Assembly: GCA_025330725.1 (NCBI GenBank)
Contig: JAIWND010000002.1
Location: forward strand, 620,001 to 684,000
Direction: 5' to 3'
DNA from: Chlamydoabsidia padenii
Taxonomy: Eukaryota; Mucoromycota; Mucoromycetes; Mucorales; Cunninghamellaceae
Length of the DNA stretch: 64,000 nucleotides
Position 1 is the stretch's first letter. Each line of letters begins with the position of its first letter. This document shows positions 8,504-20,889 of this stretch, in pieces. The notes under the pieces are model-generated. The model was not told where the DNA came from. It worked only from the letters and a program-made list of their open reading frames with translations, and searched no databases. The translations under genes and the position numbers were made by a program.

Positions 8504-11500
8504 ATGGAATCAATGGATAATCAACACAAAGTAGATCTAATTGATGCAAAGGATGATATCAAATCATGCTTACAGGAACGTTATGGATCTCATCAAATTT
8601 ACACACGGCTGGGTTTCAATCACATTGTCGCTCTTAACCCGCATAAAATCATGACCTATAATGATGATCAGACCAGTTTGGATTATGTAGCCATTTACAA
8701 AGATACCAATCAACAACCCAACTTTATGGATCCTCATCTTTTTAGCCTCATCAATCATTCGTATTATCACATGCGACGAACTGGAAATGATCAACTCGTT
8801 TATCTAAAGTAAGTTCATTCTTGCCCATAAAAAAAAAAAGAAAATTCCCCTTTTTTAATTCCCCGCTCTTCTTCCTCTTTTTTCCCACTTTTTTTCACTT
8901 TTTTACACAGCGGTGAATCAGGAAGTGGTAAAACAACTTTACGACGACTCATCCTGAATCATTTGGTACGACTTGCCAGCCATAAAAGAGAAACTACAGT
9001 ACAAACACACATTCTCCAATCTCAAGTGGTCCTCAACACTTTTGGTCAAGCTGATACTCCTTCTAATCAACATGGATCTCAATTTGGATATTACGGTGAA
9101 CTCCAGTTTAACGAACGAGGGCGTATGGTGGGCGCTAAAACACTCTTTTATTGTTTTGATGCTACACGTGTTTCTCAGCAACAAGGCAACAATCTACAAG
9201 TGTTTTATCAATTGGTGGCCGGTGTGGATGCTCAAGAACGACAATTACTCCAACTCTCTTCTGACGTATCCTCCTATCGATATCTTGGTGGTGGCTCAAC
9301 AATGACCATGATAATGCAATAGCCTTCCAACAACTCAAGTCTAGTTTAAAAGCGTCTGGATTTCGAAAGGATCACATCTCACGCATCTTGCAATTACTGG
9401 CGGCTATCTTACATATTGGTAACTTTGTATTCATGGATCCTTCTGCGGCTAATGGCGGTGGTGGTCATCAAGAAGCTGCCTATGTGAAGAATGCGGAACT
9501 ACTGGATTCAGTGGCGGATATGCTTGGATTGGATCCACATGCTTTGGAAAACGTATTGACCTTTAAGACCAAGATGATTCGAAAGGATATGACGACATTG
9601 ATATTGAATGCGGAACAAGCTCAAGTACAATGTGATGAATTGGTCCAGGTGCTTTATTCGTTATTATTCTCTTGGTTGGTGAATCGAATGAACAAGAAGC
9701 AACAGAATCAAAAGTCATTCTCCAACTTTATTGGTATATTGGACTTTCCTGGTGCTCCTTCTCCTTCAACAACAACAACTAGTGGATTCAATACATTCTG
9801 TCTTAATTTGGCTAATGAACGGATTCAGCACTTCTTCTTGTCTCGGGTCTTTACTAGTACAAAAGAAATAATGGTGATGAAGGATGACAAGATCTCGGCA
9901 TGCTTGGAACTACTCTTGAGGCCATCTAAAAGTATCAGCACACTTGTCAACACAATGACCGAAAGCACTATGACTGGCAAACGATCTTTTACTGATAACA
10001 ACCTGATGGATTCTATCACCAAGTATAATGGACAACACCGTGCCTTTGCTCTCATAAAGTCAAGTACTGGTGCTCGTCAATTCGCTGTGGAACATTATAC
10101 TGGATCTGTGACCTATCACCCTGATGGCTTTATTCAAGGCAATAGCAATTCTCAACTCTCAATGGATTTTATCACCTTGTTTCGGGGGAACACAAATACA
10201 CCTGCTTCTTGGAATGGATTCTTGGTGGAACTCTTCTCGGACGATAATCTGGCAACATGGGATCCTTCTTTACACCAAAAAAAAGACACATCACCGACTG
10301 TCCTTGGTCAAACAATCTCGGCTTTGGATGATCTGTTCCATTCAATCCAAGACACAACGGTATGGTCTGTACAATGTATTCAGCCCAATGATCAACGCAA
10401 TCCTACTCAATTCGATAGTCGGCGGGTCCAACAGCAAATGGATACATTATATTTACCTCAAATGATCCAACAGTTGAAATCAGTTTGGCCTCATTCTTGG
10501 ACTCATCAGGCGTTTATTGATCGATATTCTGCGGTGTTACAATCTCAAGATATTGATACTTCTCGTCTTCCTCGGTCTTGCTGTGATCTGGTACTTGATT
10601 CTTTTGGATGGACTGATCGTCATGCATGCGTGGATAGCAATAACGTAAGTAGGAAAAAAAAAAGTAAACATCTCTTCGCAAAAAGATATTAACATATCTC
10701 TCTATTAGATCTTCCTGGCCGAGGAATCTTGGATTATATTGGAAAACAAACTCCGACAAACCGAAAAAGATCAACAGCGTCAAACACGAGAAGCAGAAGA
10801 TAACACCACTACATCTCTTCAACTCAACCCAATATCATCAACAGCTTCCGATGATCATCAGTTTTATTATTCTGAAGAAGATGATGATACAACTAATGGT
10901 AGTGGTGGCGGGGGTCAGTATCAAGATGGATCTTATTATGGCACGGGGTCTATCAGCTACCCAATTAGGTCAGATACAAAAGAAATGGAGGCACACGATC
11001 TGCAAATAACAAACGGGAACAACAACATCGCTACCAATGAAACTACAGCAAAGGAAGACAAAGAAAGTACCAAACGTAAAGTATCGGCTCAGCGAAAACA
11101 ATGGCTCTTCTTTGTATGGATGGTGACTTGGTGGATTCCCAGCCCTTGCTTGACATGGTGTGGTCATATGAAGCGCAAGGATATCCAAATAGCGTGGCGG
11201 GAAAAGGTGACACTGTGCTTTATGATCTTCTTGCTCTGTGGATTCGTGATGTGGTTTTTGGTCTTCTTTGGTGAATGGGTGTGTCCGCATCAAGATGTCT
11301 TCTCTATATCTGAACTACAAGACCGAAGCGACAAGGATAACGCGTATGTGGCTATTCGTGGAGAAGTTTTTGATCTCACCAGTTTTGCCCCTCGTCATTA
11401 CCCGCCAAATATTGTACCGACACAATCTCTGCTGGATTATGCTGGCAAGGATATCACAGCACTCTTCCCTGTCCAAGTCTCCTCTCTCTGTGATGGTACG

Positions 11501-14143
11501 ACTTCTACACCTGTATCACCTTTTGTATCGCTGGATTATCAAGTCAACCTGACCGACAAGAATGCACAATACCACGACTTTAGGTACTCAACTGACAACT
11601 ATAGACCCAACTGGTATTACGATCAAATGACTATGCTTCGACAACAGTACAAGAAGGGAAACATGGGGTTTGAATACAAGACGATCTATGACCAGGCGAA
11701 CACGGCAACTTTGGTAAATGGGATCAAGATGACTAGGAATTGGGCGGTACTGGACAAACGTGTGTATGATTTGTCTTCCTATCTTCTCGGAGGTCGGTAC
11801 GCCAAGGCACCTTCTGGTCAGCAACCACCGGGGGATGTCAACTTTAACTTTATGGACGACACCATTGTCAACCTCTTTCGCACACTTTCGGGCACAGATA
11901 TCACCAAAGCATTCAATCAACTACCCCTGGACGCCGGAGTTCGAAAGCGACAGTTGGTATGTTTGCGCAATCTCTTCTACGTCGGCATGCTGGACTCACG
12001 TAACTCACCTCAATGTCTCTTCTCCACCTACCTTTTGCTTATCGTGACCTGTTTACTGGCCAGTGTGATCCTTTTCAAGTTTCTGGCGGCACTGCGCATT
12101 GGTGGCCCACGTGCACCTGAAGAACACGACAAATTTGTCATCTGCCAAATTACATGTTACACCGAAGATGAAGAATCTCTACGCAAGACAATCGACTCGA
12201 TCGCCAAACTCACTTACGATGACAAGCGTAAATTAATGTTTATTATATGTGACGGGATGATTGTAGGCAGTGGTAACGATCGACCAACACCGCGGATTGT
12301 GCTGGATATTCTCAAGGTGGACGACTCTCAGGTGGTTGATCCTGAACCATTATCATTTGTCTCGGTTGGTGAAGGTCTAAAACAACACAATATGGGCAAA
12401 GTATATTCGGGTCTTTACGAGGTCGGTGGGCATGTGGTACCTTACTTGGTAGTGGTCAAATGCGGCACAGCAACAGAACGACAAAAACCTGGCAACCGCG
12501 GCAAACGAGACTCACAACTGGTGCTCATGCAATTCTTGAATCGTGTGCACTTTGATGCTCCTATGAACCCCTTGCAACTCGAAATATACCATCAGATGAA
12601 GAATGTCATTGGAGTGAATCCTGGGTTTTATGAATTTGTGCTCATGGTGGATGCGGATACCGAGGTGCTACCGGATGGACTCAACAACTTGGTGTCGGCG
12701 GCGGTACATGATTCAAAGATTATTGGGATTTGTGGTGAAACTACTCTGTCAAATGAAAAGGATACGTGGGTGACGATGATCCAGGTGTATGAATATTTTA
12801 TCTCTCACCATATGATCAAGGCTTTTGAATCTCTTTTCTCAACTGTCAGCTGTCTTCCTGGATGTTTTACAATGTATCGGGTCCGAACGGTGGATGGTAA
12901 ACGTGCTCTTTTTATTAGTAATGAAGTCATTAACGATTACTCGGTCAACATTGTCGATACCTTGCACAAGAAGAACTTGCTCCATCTTGGTGAAGATCGG
13001 TACCTGACCACGCTCCTCCTGAAACACTTTGCCAACTTCAAGACCAAGTTCACTTCGGATGCTCAATGTCGAACCAATGCGGTATGTAAATTATATATAT
13101 ATATATATAAAGTTACAACCCAATTGATGAACTCATTTCCTCCTTTTTTTTTTGTCCTTCTGTAGCCCGATCAATGGTCTGTGCTCGTATCTCAACGTCG
13201 TCGCTGGATTAACTCGACTATACACAATTTGGGTGAACTGATGTTTTTACCTCGGCTTTGTGGGTTTTGCTGCTTCTCGATGCGGTTTGTGGTGATTCTG
13301 GATCTCATCAGTACCTTGGTGATGCCGGCATTGGTGGGCTATCTCATCTATCTCATCTATACTATTGCTACAGCTTCGGGTGACACTGTACCGTATATCT
13401 CCATTGGTACAATTGCAGGTGTGTATGGTCTTCAAGCTCTACTGTTTATCATTAAGCGTAAATGGGAATATATTATCTGGATGCTGGTGTCTGTCTTGGC
13501 CATTCCTGTCTTCTCCTTTTATATCCCGATCTACTCTTATTGGCACTTTGATGACTTCTCCTGGGGCAACACGCGGGTGGTGATGGGTGACACTGGCAAG
13601 AAATTCAAGGTGGCGGACGAAGGTAAATTTGATCCCAAAACAATCCCTACTATGACTTGGACCGAATACGAAAAAATGATCTTGGTGGATAATAATAACA
13701 ATAATAACGATGGGATGTCTCAACTCAGCGGCAGTGTTTACACCACAAATCAATCAGGATACAATGTCCTGCCTGTCTCTGAATATGGTTATGATACGAG
13801 TGATACTATAAGCATGCATCCTTCTGCCAACAACATGCGTACTGCTTCTGGTTTATATACAATGGATGGGTCGATGATGTTACCTTCTTCTGGTTCTATA
13901 ATGATGATGCCTTCTCCTGGTCCTATTCAACGGTACTCTCTTGCTTCCATTAATCATCCATCTAATGAAGAAATCTTACAACAAGTCCAACATATTCTTT
14001 CTTCAGCTGATCTTACTCAAATCACCAAGAAACAAGTCAGGGAACAATTGCAACTCATATTTGGTATATCCATGGTCTATAAAAAGGATTATATTAATGC
14101 ATGTATTGAAAACATTTTACAAGATCGTATAAAATCTTATTAA
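8504..14143 (+). CDS. Chitin synthase with myosin-like head (class V/VII), one frameshift
   Basis: Membrane chitin synthase using UDP-GlcNAc. Exons 8504-8808, 8911-10644, 10709-13081 and 13166-14143 give about 1,800 residues. Order: myosin-like head with P-loop GESGSGKTT spanning the first intron border and loop onward; a cytochrome b5-like module (about 11300-11480) after a membrane segment; then the glycosyltransferase 2 domain with DAD ('MVDADTEV'), EDR (12992-13000) and QRRRW (about 13192-13206); several C-terminal membrane spans; and a DEK_C domain ending IKSY. The reading frame breaks between about 9280 and 9310: 'YRYLGGG' and '[13 protein letters not shown]' are in different frames, as if one base were missing. 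Exon 2 is also one base short of a whole codon count, which agrees. This is either a sequencing indel or a loss-of-function allele. Confidence 0.9.
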
Positions 14144-14255
14144 CCTCCCCCCCCCCTGATCTACTCTGGTATAATCTTTGTTTTAAACATCTTCCCTTTT
14201 TGTTTTGTATATTCAAATAAACTTTTTTTTTTTTTGGTTCATTCCAAAAGATCTC

Positions 14256-14266
14256 GCGGGATTTAA
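14256..14266 (-). promoter_or_regulatory. GCGGGATTTAA promoter motif
   Basis: Inverse-orientation variant of the recurrent TTTCAAATCCCGC motif, about 100 bp before the start codon of the Zn2Cys6 factor. Confidence 0.35.
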
Positions 14267-14361
14267 TCGGCGCTTAAACTGTATGGGACAAAAAGAATAT
14301 CTATCTGGGGAACATCTTTTTTATACCATTTTTACTTCTTTCTTTCACTTATCTTTTACTC

Positions 14362-16775
14362 ATGACAGAAGAGTCAACCAAAAAAAGACAACGTGTAAGC
14401 CGTGCCTGGTAAAGTCTTATATTGATGGTAAATCACTTATACTATGGAAATGACTAATACTTGTTTTCTTCTTTGTCTTTTTTGTAGTGAAGGATGTCGA
14501 CAAAAGAAGATTAAATGTCGTGGATCACCTCCTACTTGTAATAATTGTTTGACTCTTGGTCTTACTTGTCATTATCTTGCATCCACAAAGAAGGTATGTA
14601 TAATTTATAGAAGAAGAAAAAAGTGACAACCCCATTGATGAACTCATTCCCCTTCTTTAGCGTGGGCCACCAAAAGGGTATATTGAAGCAATTGAAGGTC
14701 GGTTACAGCGATTGGAAGCACTTTTGGGCACTCTCACACAACAAGACGACCCACTCTCACAAGCGATCTTGGCGGAATTGAATTCACCTTTGGAAACAGC
14801 CTATGGTGAGCTGGTGCGACCTCGACCTATCCATCCAACCTCATTTGAAGCTTTGGACAACATCCCTACCTCTATGATGCATATGCGAAACAGCGATAGT
14901 GACAATAAAGATCAAGTGGAGCAAGTGGCGGCATTACGACAAGAGCGATCGGAACCCAGTTATGACTCAGCAGACCAATTGGATAACTTGTCCATCAACG
15001 ATTCAGGGCAATTACGATATTATGGCAAATCATCTGGATTCGATACATTGACAAGAAGCAAACGTCTGATGAAAAGTGGATGGATTCAGTTCAGCAGCAA
15101 TAACAACATTAGCAATAGCACAGATCTTGATAATAAAACAAAGGCACAGCAACAACAACGATTACTGGCTACAGTGGATCCATTTGAACTTCCGCCCGAC
15201 GATCTCTCTCAACATCTTTTGGACCTTTACTTCAAAACCTTTTACCCTTGGCTACCACTTATTCACAAGGATGCGTTTATGGAAAAAATGCGATCACCAA
15301 ACAAGAATCGACCACCTGCTTTACTACTGAATGCGATTTATGCGGTTGCCTCACGCGTATCGAGTGATCCTCGTGTCCGATCCATACCTGATCAACCAGA
15401 TACGGCCGGTGATATCTTCTTTGAACGGGCTCGACTATTGATGGATTTGGAATGGGATAATTTCAAGGTCTATACGGTGCAATCTCTCCTCTTGATGAGT
15501 AGTCATCAAAACGGCGCACTCAAAACTGTACGTGGTTGGCTCTATAGTGGTATGGCATTCCGGATGGCACAAAACTTGGGACTCCATCGAAACTGTGATA
15601 GCTGGGATTTGACCGAGGTGGATAAAGAAGAACGGAAACGGTGCTTTTATTGTTGTCTGATTGTGGATCGGATTGCTTCAACCATGTATGGACGGTCTCC
15701 GGTGCTGGACGAACGTGATTATGATACGCTTTACCCAACCTATGAAGACAAGGACGACGATGGGAATCATCAGCGGCCGATTGAACGATTCCAACAGCTG
15801 ATCAAACTTGGTGAAATACTTGGTGATGTGTTGCGTGATCTCTATATGGTGCGGGGACGGAAACAACTGGCGATGATGACTTGCCCTGATTATGTGGTGG
15901 CAAGACTTGATAAGGCACTCAATCAATGGATGGTGACACTACCTGCGGATATGCAGTACCGACCTCCCAACACTCGACTGGCCGAGCGGGGGAAAGCACC
16001 TGCACTTCAACTCTGTCAACTACACATGCTTTATTACACCACTTTGATACTTCTCCATCGACCTTTTATTCCTGGCTCTTCCTCTTCCTCGTCTTCTTCC
16101 TCTTCTGTCTTTCCCTCTGCATCCATCTGTACTTTTGCCGCCAACAAGATACTCGACATCTCCGAATCACTCTTGACCGATGATCTTCTCGACAAGGTCA
16201 ACAACTATGCTTTATACTTTTTATTCTCGGCCGGAGTCATCTTCATTCACAATGCTCAATCTTCCGACAGCATGTTTGCATTTGAAGCCAAAATCAGTAT
16301 CAACAAAATCATGCGGGCGATGGACGTCTTGGAAAAGACCTGGTCAACTTCGGCACGACATTGTAATATTCTCGGTGCACTGGCGGGATTGCGGGATATC
16401 GATTTACAAAATGTCGATGAAAGTTATTACTCTAGGCAAAAACAAGCTTTACCACCACTCTCTATTGCCGTCCCCAACTCACCCGAACCAATGGAAGATA
16501 ATACACATGTGGCAGAACAAAAGCAAGACACTTATACCAATGGTTATATGGAAACAAATTTACCAGCATCCATCCAACATACCAGCACTTGTTCAAACAG
16601 CACCTTTTCATTATCTCCTACTGACGAAGCTAAACCATTTGATCCTAATGCCTCGGCTTTTTGGGAAACACCTTCGTCTTTTGATATTCAAGAATGGAAC
16701 TCTTATCTCTCTGATCAAGCACAAAAAATCGGTCCCATGATGGTGACGCCTGTTATTGACAATAACACTAGTTAA
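14362..16775 (+). CDS. Zn2Cys6 transcription factor with fungal_trans domain
   Basis: Nuclear DNA-binding regulator of 755 residues from exons 14362-14408, 14488-14593 and 14661-16775. The first two exons assemble the zinc cluster: RACEGCRQKKIKC followed by CNNCLTLGLTC, the spacing C-x2-C-x6-C-x6-C-x2-C-x6-C. A basic linker (KKRGPPKGYIEAIEGRLQRL) leads into a short dimerisation coil. The fungal-specific regulatory domain starts near residue 200 (LYFKTFYPWLPLIHKDAFM) and includes 'RMAQNLGLHRNC', typical of PF04082. A poly-Ser stretch and an acidic, aromatic C-terminus (FWETPSSFDIQEWNSYL) may be the activation region. The target genes cannot be read from sequence. Confidence 0.88.
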
Positions 16776-17038
16776 CTAGTTTTTATATGTAGCATTAAAT
16801 GAATAAACAACTTTTTTTTTCCAATCATTCAGGGGCAATGGCGGTGTTTGGAATGCCACGTGTGTATGTGTGGAATAGTTTGTGGGGGTGGCAATCAAGT
16901 TTATATCTGCAGGGATAATCACTCTGATATCTATTTTTGGATTTAAAATATAGAGCTGTTGCCAACTTTTTAATGAAAACGACTGTCTATAAGAACACAT
17001 TGTGGTATGATTGATTTGGACAGTGGGTGGCACGTCAT

Positions 17039-17050
17039 TTTCAAATCCCG
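17039..17050 (+). promoter_or_regulatory. TTTCAAATCCCG promoter motif
   Basis: Copy of the recurrent motif about 105 bp upstream of the coiled-coil gene start. The pyrimidine-rich tract that usually precedes start codons in this genome lies between them. Confidence 0.4.
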
Positions 17051-17156
17051 AAAATGCTTCATTAATATTCTTTTCCTATTTTTTTTTTTCCCCCCAACTC
17101 TCTTCCTTTCTTCTTCTTCTTTTACACTCACACTGGATTGATATACCATCTTGCTA

Positions 17157-18155
17157 ATGGATTCCACCACTCGAATATCATCACCATCCTTATCTAGAGC
17201 CGGACGGTCATCATCACCATCTCGACGCAACACCGATCGTGAACGAGAGCTCCAACGATTAAAAAGCCGAGGTGTGGTCTCGGTGCTCAACAAAACCTTT
17301 GAATCTCCTGACGATCGTACATTTCTTACTCGCTCACCTTCACCATCCTCAAACGAGCAACTATTGCGACAACCACGCTCATCTTCTTCTATTCGATCGA
17401 CTTGGCATCAGGAAACTAATCGTGATGATGATGATAGTAGTAGTAGTAGTAGTAGCAGGAAACAACAACGACGATCTTATGCAACACCACCGCCAGCTCT
17501 ACCTACTCCTAATGATAATGTGGAAGAACAGGTCGATTGGAAGGATCAGTATCAGCAAACCCATTTACTTTTGCAACAAACTCAACAAGCTTTGGCCCTT
17601 TGTCAATTAGAACAACAGAAACAACAAAAGGCACCAGTACAGGAATTATGTGACATTATACGGAAACAAGACAAGTTGATAGATACCCTTGAATCAGCAG
17701 CTATCACCACACCACAAACAACCGAACCATGGCGACTACTACGACAAGAATTGGATCAACTGAAGCTAGAACGGAATGAATACCAAGATCAAATCAGAGC
17801 GCTTCGTCGGGCATTGGATTCGAGTCAAAACGAAACAAGGCAACTTACTCTCCTGGCTCAAGCATTACTGTCACATAAAAACAACAAACCAGATCCACCT
17901 TTAACCCAACCTATCACTACGAACACGACTACTTCAGAGACAACAACTATCGTGGTGGAAGACGATGCACATCGGGAATTCACTCAGGAACTACAAACTC
18001 GACTCTCACTTTCGGATGAAGTGGCACATTTGGCTTTATGGGATTACACTGCTCTGGATCGAATGCAGGCGGCAAAACGTACCTCCTTGGCATCCTCACA
18101 GGATACTCATCATTCGGCATTTTGGAAAGGTATGAAAAAGAAACTTGGGGTCTAG
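17157..18155 (+). CDS. Coiled-coil protein with Ser/Arg-rich N-terminus, unknown function
   Basis: Single-exon gene of 332 residues; the first ATG is at 17157 after a pyrimidine-rich leader. I do not recognise a family. The first 130 residues are Ser/Pro/Arg-rich (SRAGRSSSPSRRNTDRERE) and likely disordered and phosphorylated. Residues about 135-240 are rich in Gln, Leu and Glu with heptad-like spacing (QQTQQALALCQLEQQKQQ; QLKLERNEYQDQIRALRRAL), indicating coiled coils. The C-terminus is compact and basic (FWKGMKKKLGV). A cytoskeletal or spindle scaffold is conceivable, but this is inference only. Confidence 0.7.
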   Translation: MDSTTRISSPSLSRAGRSSSPSRRNTDRERELQRLKSRGVVSVLNKTFESPDDRTFLTRSPSPSSNEQLLRQPRSSSSIRSTWHQETNRDDDDSSSSSSSRKQQRRSYATPPPALPTPNDNVEEQVDWKDQYQQTHLLLQQTQQALALCQLEQQKQQKAPVQELCDIIRKQDKLIDTLESAAITTPQTTEPWRLLRQELDQLKLERNEYQDQIRALRRALDSSQNETRQLTLLAQALLSHKNNKPDPPLTQPITTNTTTSETTTIVVEDDAHREFTQELQTRLSLSDEVAHLALWDYTALDRMQAAKRTSLASSQDTHHSAFWKGMKKKLGV

Positions 18156-18250
18156 GCTTACTGCTGGCACAGTTGTTATTATATCTAGACTAGTTATCTA
18201 TTGTATATGAATGAAATAAAACGGTGTACTTTTATGCAAAGACATGGTTT

Positions 18251-18280
18251 GCGGGAATTAAAAACGCGGGAATTAAAAAT
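18251..18280 (-). promoter_or_regulatory. Tandem GCGGGAATTAAAA motifs upstream of RPS10
   Basis: Two adjacent copies (18251-18263 and 18266-18278), variants of the recurrent motif in inverse orientation, lie about 300 bp before the RPS10 start codon. A GTAAGT donor at about 18354 and a TTTTAG acceptor at about 18561 suggest a 5-prime UTR intron, which would place the motif close to the transcription start. Confidence 0.4.
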
Positions 18281-18575
18281 CATCCACACAAAAAAAACCG
18301 GCTGGGTCAACCTAATTATACTTCTTTCTCCTCCTTACCACACAAGCATCATCCGTAAGTGATATATGAAAAAAGCATCCATCCATCTACATGTCCATCC
18401 ATCCATTTATCTAATCTTTCTTTTTCTTTTTGTTGACGGGAAATAGGATTCGATCGATTTTTTTGTGTTTAAAGGTAAAAAAAAACGACAAAGGACAATG
18501 TGAACGAAACGAAATGAGACGAAACGGACTATGGATGCGATGCTCACTCTTCTTCATTTTAGACTATATAAAAAT

Positions 18576-19222
18576 ATGCTTATTCAAAAGGAAAACCGAA
18601 AGGCCATTTACGAAACTCTCTTCAAAGGTAAACCATCAAAAAAAAAAGCACTTCCATGACCACTTATCCCTCCCCCCCTTTTTTTTAAAATTAGACGGTG
18701 CTTTGGTCGCCGCCAAGGACTTTAACCTCCCCAAGCATCCTGAAATCAATGTGCCCAACTTGGAAGTGATCAAGTCCATGCAATCTTTGACCTCCAAAGG
18801 TTACGTCAAGACTCAATTCTCTTGGCAATACTATTACTACACCCTTACTGATGAAGGGATCGATTACCTCCGTGAATACCTCAACTTGCCTACTGAAATC
18901 GTACCTGCCACTTTGAAGAAGGCTGCTCGTCCTGCTGCTCCTCGTCGTGCTTGTAAGTATGACGTATTAAAGGACTATTCGATAGAAATGGATACTAATG
19001 TGGTGGTTTGTTATGATAATAGTCGGTGAAGGTCGTGAAGGTGGTCGTGGTCCCCGTGGTGATCGGGATGATTACCGTCGTAAGGAAGCTGCCTCTGGTG
19101 ACTTTAAGCCTGAATTCCGTGGTGGATTCGGTAAGTTGGTTAATTGGGTGCTATCATTCACTTACTAATCTCTCTTTTTTTTTTTTATCTCTCTCTATTT
19201 AGGTCGTGGCCGTAGCGAATAG
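18576..19222 (+). CDS. RPS10: 40S ribosomal protein eS10
   Basis: Cytosolic small-subunit protein of 145 residues from exons 18576-18627, 18695-18952, 19023-19130 and 19203-19222. The start [20 protein letters not shown] and the body ([51 protein letters not shown]) match eukaryotic S10, a winged-helix protein at the mRNA entry side of the 40S head. The C-terminus is the usual Gly/Arg-rich tail ([19 protein letters not shown]). All intron phases fit. Length is as expected for the family. Likely strongly expressed, preceded by a probable UTR intron. Confidence 0.95.
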
Positions 19223-19516
19223 ATCACTCCATACATCCCCTCCCCCCCCCTTTTTTTTAGTCTTTATACATTCAAATAAAATTGTGAATCATTCTGATAA
19301 ATATAAATTCTGTCATCAATGCTGTTTTTGTGCATCGACTCCCTCGGGGTTTGAAATTGACCTGCATGAATGGCTATTGTGTCATGCCTTGACTCTTTTT
19401 AAAATGATTGATTACATCAAGCTGAAAAAGTGACCCATTATGCTCTTTTAGTTATCAGCACCAAGGGTGGACGGTCATCCGAGATTCAAGACACACAAAA
19501 AAGTTAGATCTCTATT

Positions 19517-19528
19517 TTTAAATCCCGC
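19517..19528 (+). promoter_or_regulatory. TTTAAATCCCGC promoter motif
   Basis: Copy of the recurrent motif about 54 bp before the TBC gene start, with a partial second copy 'CTCCCGC' following. A further copy in the other orientation (TCGGGGTTTGAAAT) sits at 19344-19357. Confidence 0.4.
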
Positions 19529-19581
19529 GCATAAAAACTCCCGCTCAATGGAAAAAATAAATTTTCCCCCAACTTCTCCTC

Positions 19582-20606
19582 ATGCCCAGTCTCTCTCTTC
19601 CAACCACATCAATGAAACTAGAACAGAACATTGATGAAACCCAGTCGAATCTAAATGACTATAACGAACTATTACAATCAGAAGTCCATGTTGATCTTGA
19701 CCGCTTACGCATTCTGGCTCGACAAGGCATTCCTCATCAAATCCGTGGGGTAAGCAAAAAACAAAAACCATTCGACTCTCTTTTATTAACGTTATCCTTA
19801 TAGGAAGTTTGGAAATATCTCTTGGGTGTCCAAGAAGCAGACCGATGTAAGTGATCCTCTTTTAACATTCTATCCAACTCTACTCACCTTTGTTATTTAT
19901 TATTATTTGAAAAAAGCCAAGGAACTTAGTAGCACCAAAGCACGAAGTGAAGACTATGATCAAATCGACAAGACTGATTTTGACATTGCCAAAAGGATCC
20001 GGGGTGAAATCAATCGATTCCAACGTAAAGTTCCTCAATTGGAAGGAAAGCATTATGCCGAGGAATTCGAACATGTCATCTTGGCTTATCTAAACACCAA
20101 TCGCGACGTGGAATATTCTGCGGCTATGATCTCTCAATGTGCTCCTTTTATTTATTGCCTGGAAAAGGAATGTGATGCTTATTATTGTTTTGAACGTATG
20201 ATGCAAGCAATAGGTAATAATAATAATAATAATAATAGGTGGAATGACATGATCGATTAACAAACCTCTCTCTCTTTTTTTTAGAGGATGCTTATTCCAA
20301 TCCTTATATTAAAGAACGTGTGGCCCAGTTTATGACTCTCTTTCGAAATATGATACCCGACCTATGTAGTTACTTTGAAGACGAAGAAGTGGATTGGAAT
20401 GATTGGGCGACTTCTTGGTTACAACATCTTTTGGCTAAAGAAATGAAATTCGATGATCTATTACGACTATGGGGTAGGATTACAATGATGTCATTCTTGT
20501 CTGACCAACTTGTTTTCATCTAGATACTTACTTTGCCATTGCCGATCCTCTTGAATTCCATCCATTTGTCTGTCTATGTAAGTAAAACCCTCATTACACA
20601 TCATAC

Positions 20607-20649
<43 letters not shown>

Positions 20650-20889
20650 TAATCTAGCTATTCTTCGAAATGCAAAAGAAAACCTCGAAGATCTCGAGCA
20701 ATCTGAAATACGGACAGTATTATTATGTCTGCCATACTTGAATATGCGAAGGGTAATATTAGCATTTACTTGACATCATCATCTCACTTGCTCACTTTTT
20801 CTTTATTCTGGATTCAGGTTATCACCGAAGCCGTCAACTTGCATAACGAAACTTTGGAACGACAAATGTCTGAAGAAATGGTCATTTAG
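19582..20889 (+). CDS. TBC-domain protein (Rab GAP family), atypical active site
   Basis: Seven exons (19582-19749, 19804-19846, 19917-20213, 20285-20473, 20524-20577, 20658-20752, 20818-20889) encode 305 residues. The TBC domain begins with 'LARQGIPHQIRGEVWKYLLG', the classic motif A. 'IRGEINRFQRKVP' occupies the arginine-finger motif and keeps the arginine. The glutamine-finger motif, normally YCQGM, reads YSAAM here, so the Gln is absent. Later conserved blocks (DAYYCFERMM, FDDLLRLWDTYFA, LRNAKENLEDLEQSE) are intact. TBC proteins normally stimulate GTP hydrolysis by Rab GTPases on membranes; loss of the Gln finger suggests reduced or non-canonical GAP activity (inference). Confidence 0.85.
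20611..20647 (+). repeat. (TC)n microsatellite in an intron
   Basis: CT dinucleotides fill the pyrimidine tract of the fifth intron of the TBC gene, just before its acceptor. Confidence 0.85.

Noticed and set aside
8267..8534. Arg/Glu-rich open frames over 8270-8330
   Set aside because: They are translations of the (GA)n microsatellite.
9266..9322. A 57-nt GT-AG intron that could remove the chitin synthase frame break
   Set aside because: Splicing it gives the wrong phase and a quick stop, and it would delete the conserved YRYL segment; a one-base indel explains the data better.
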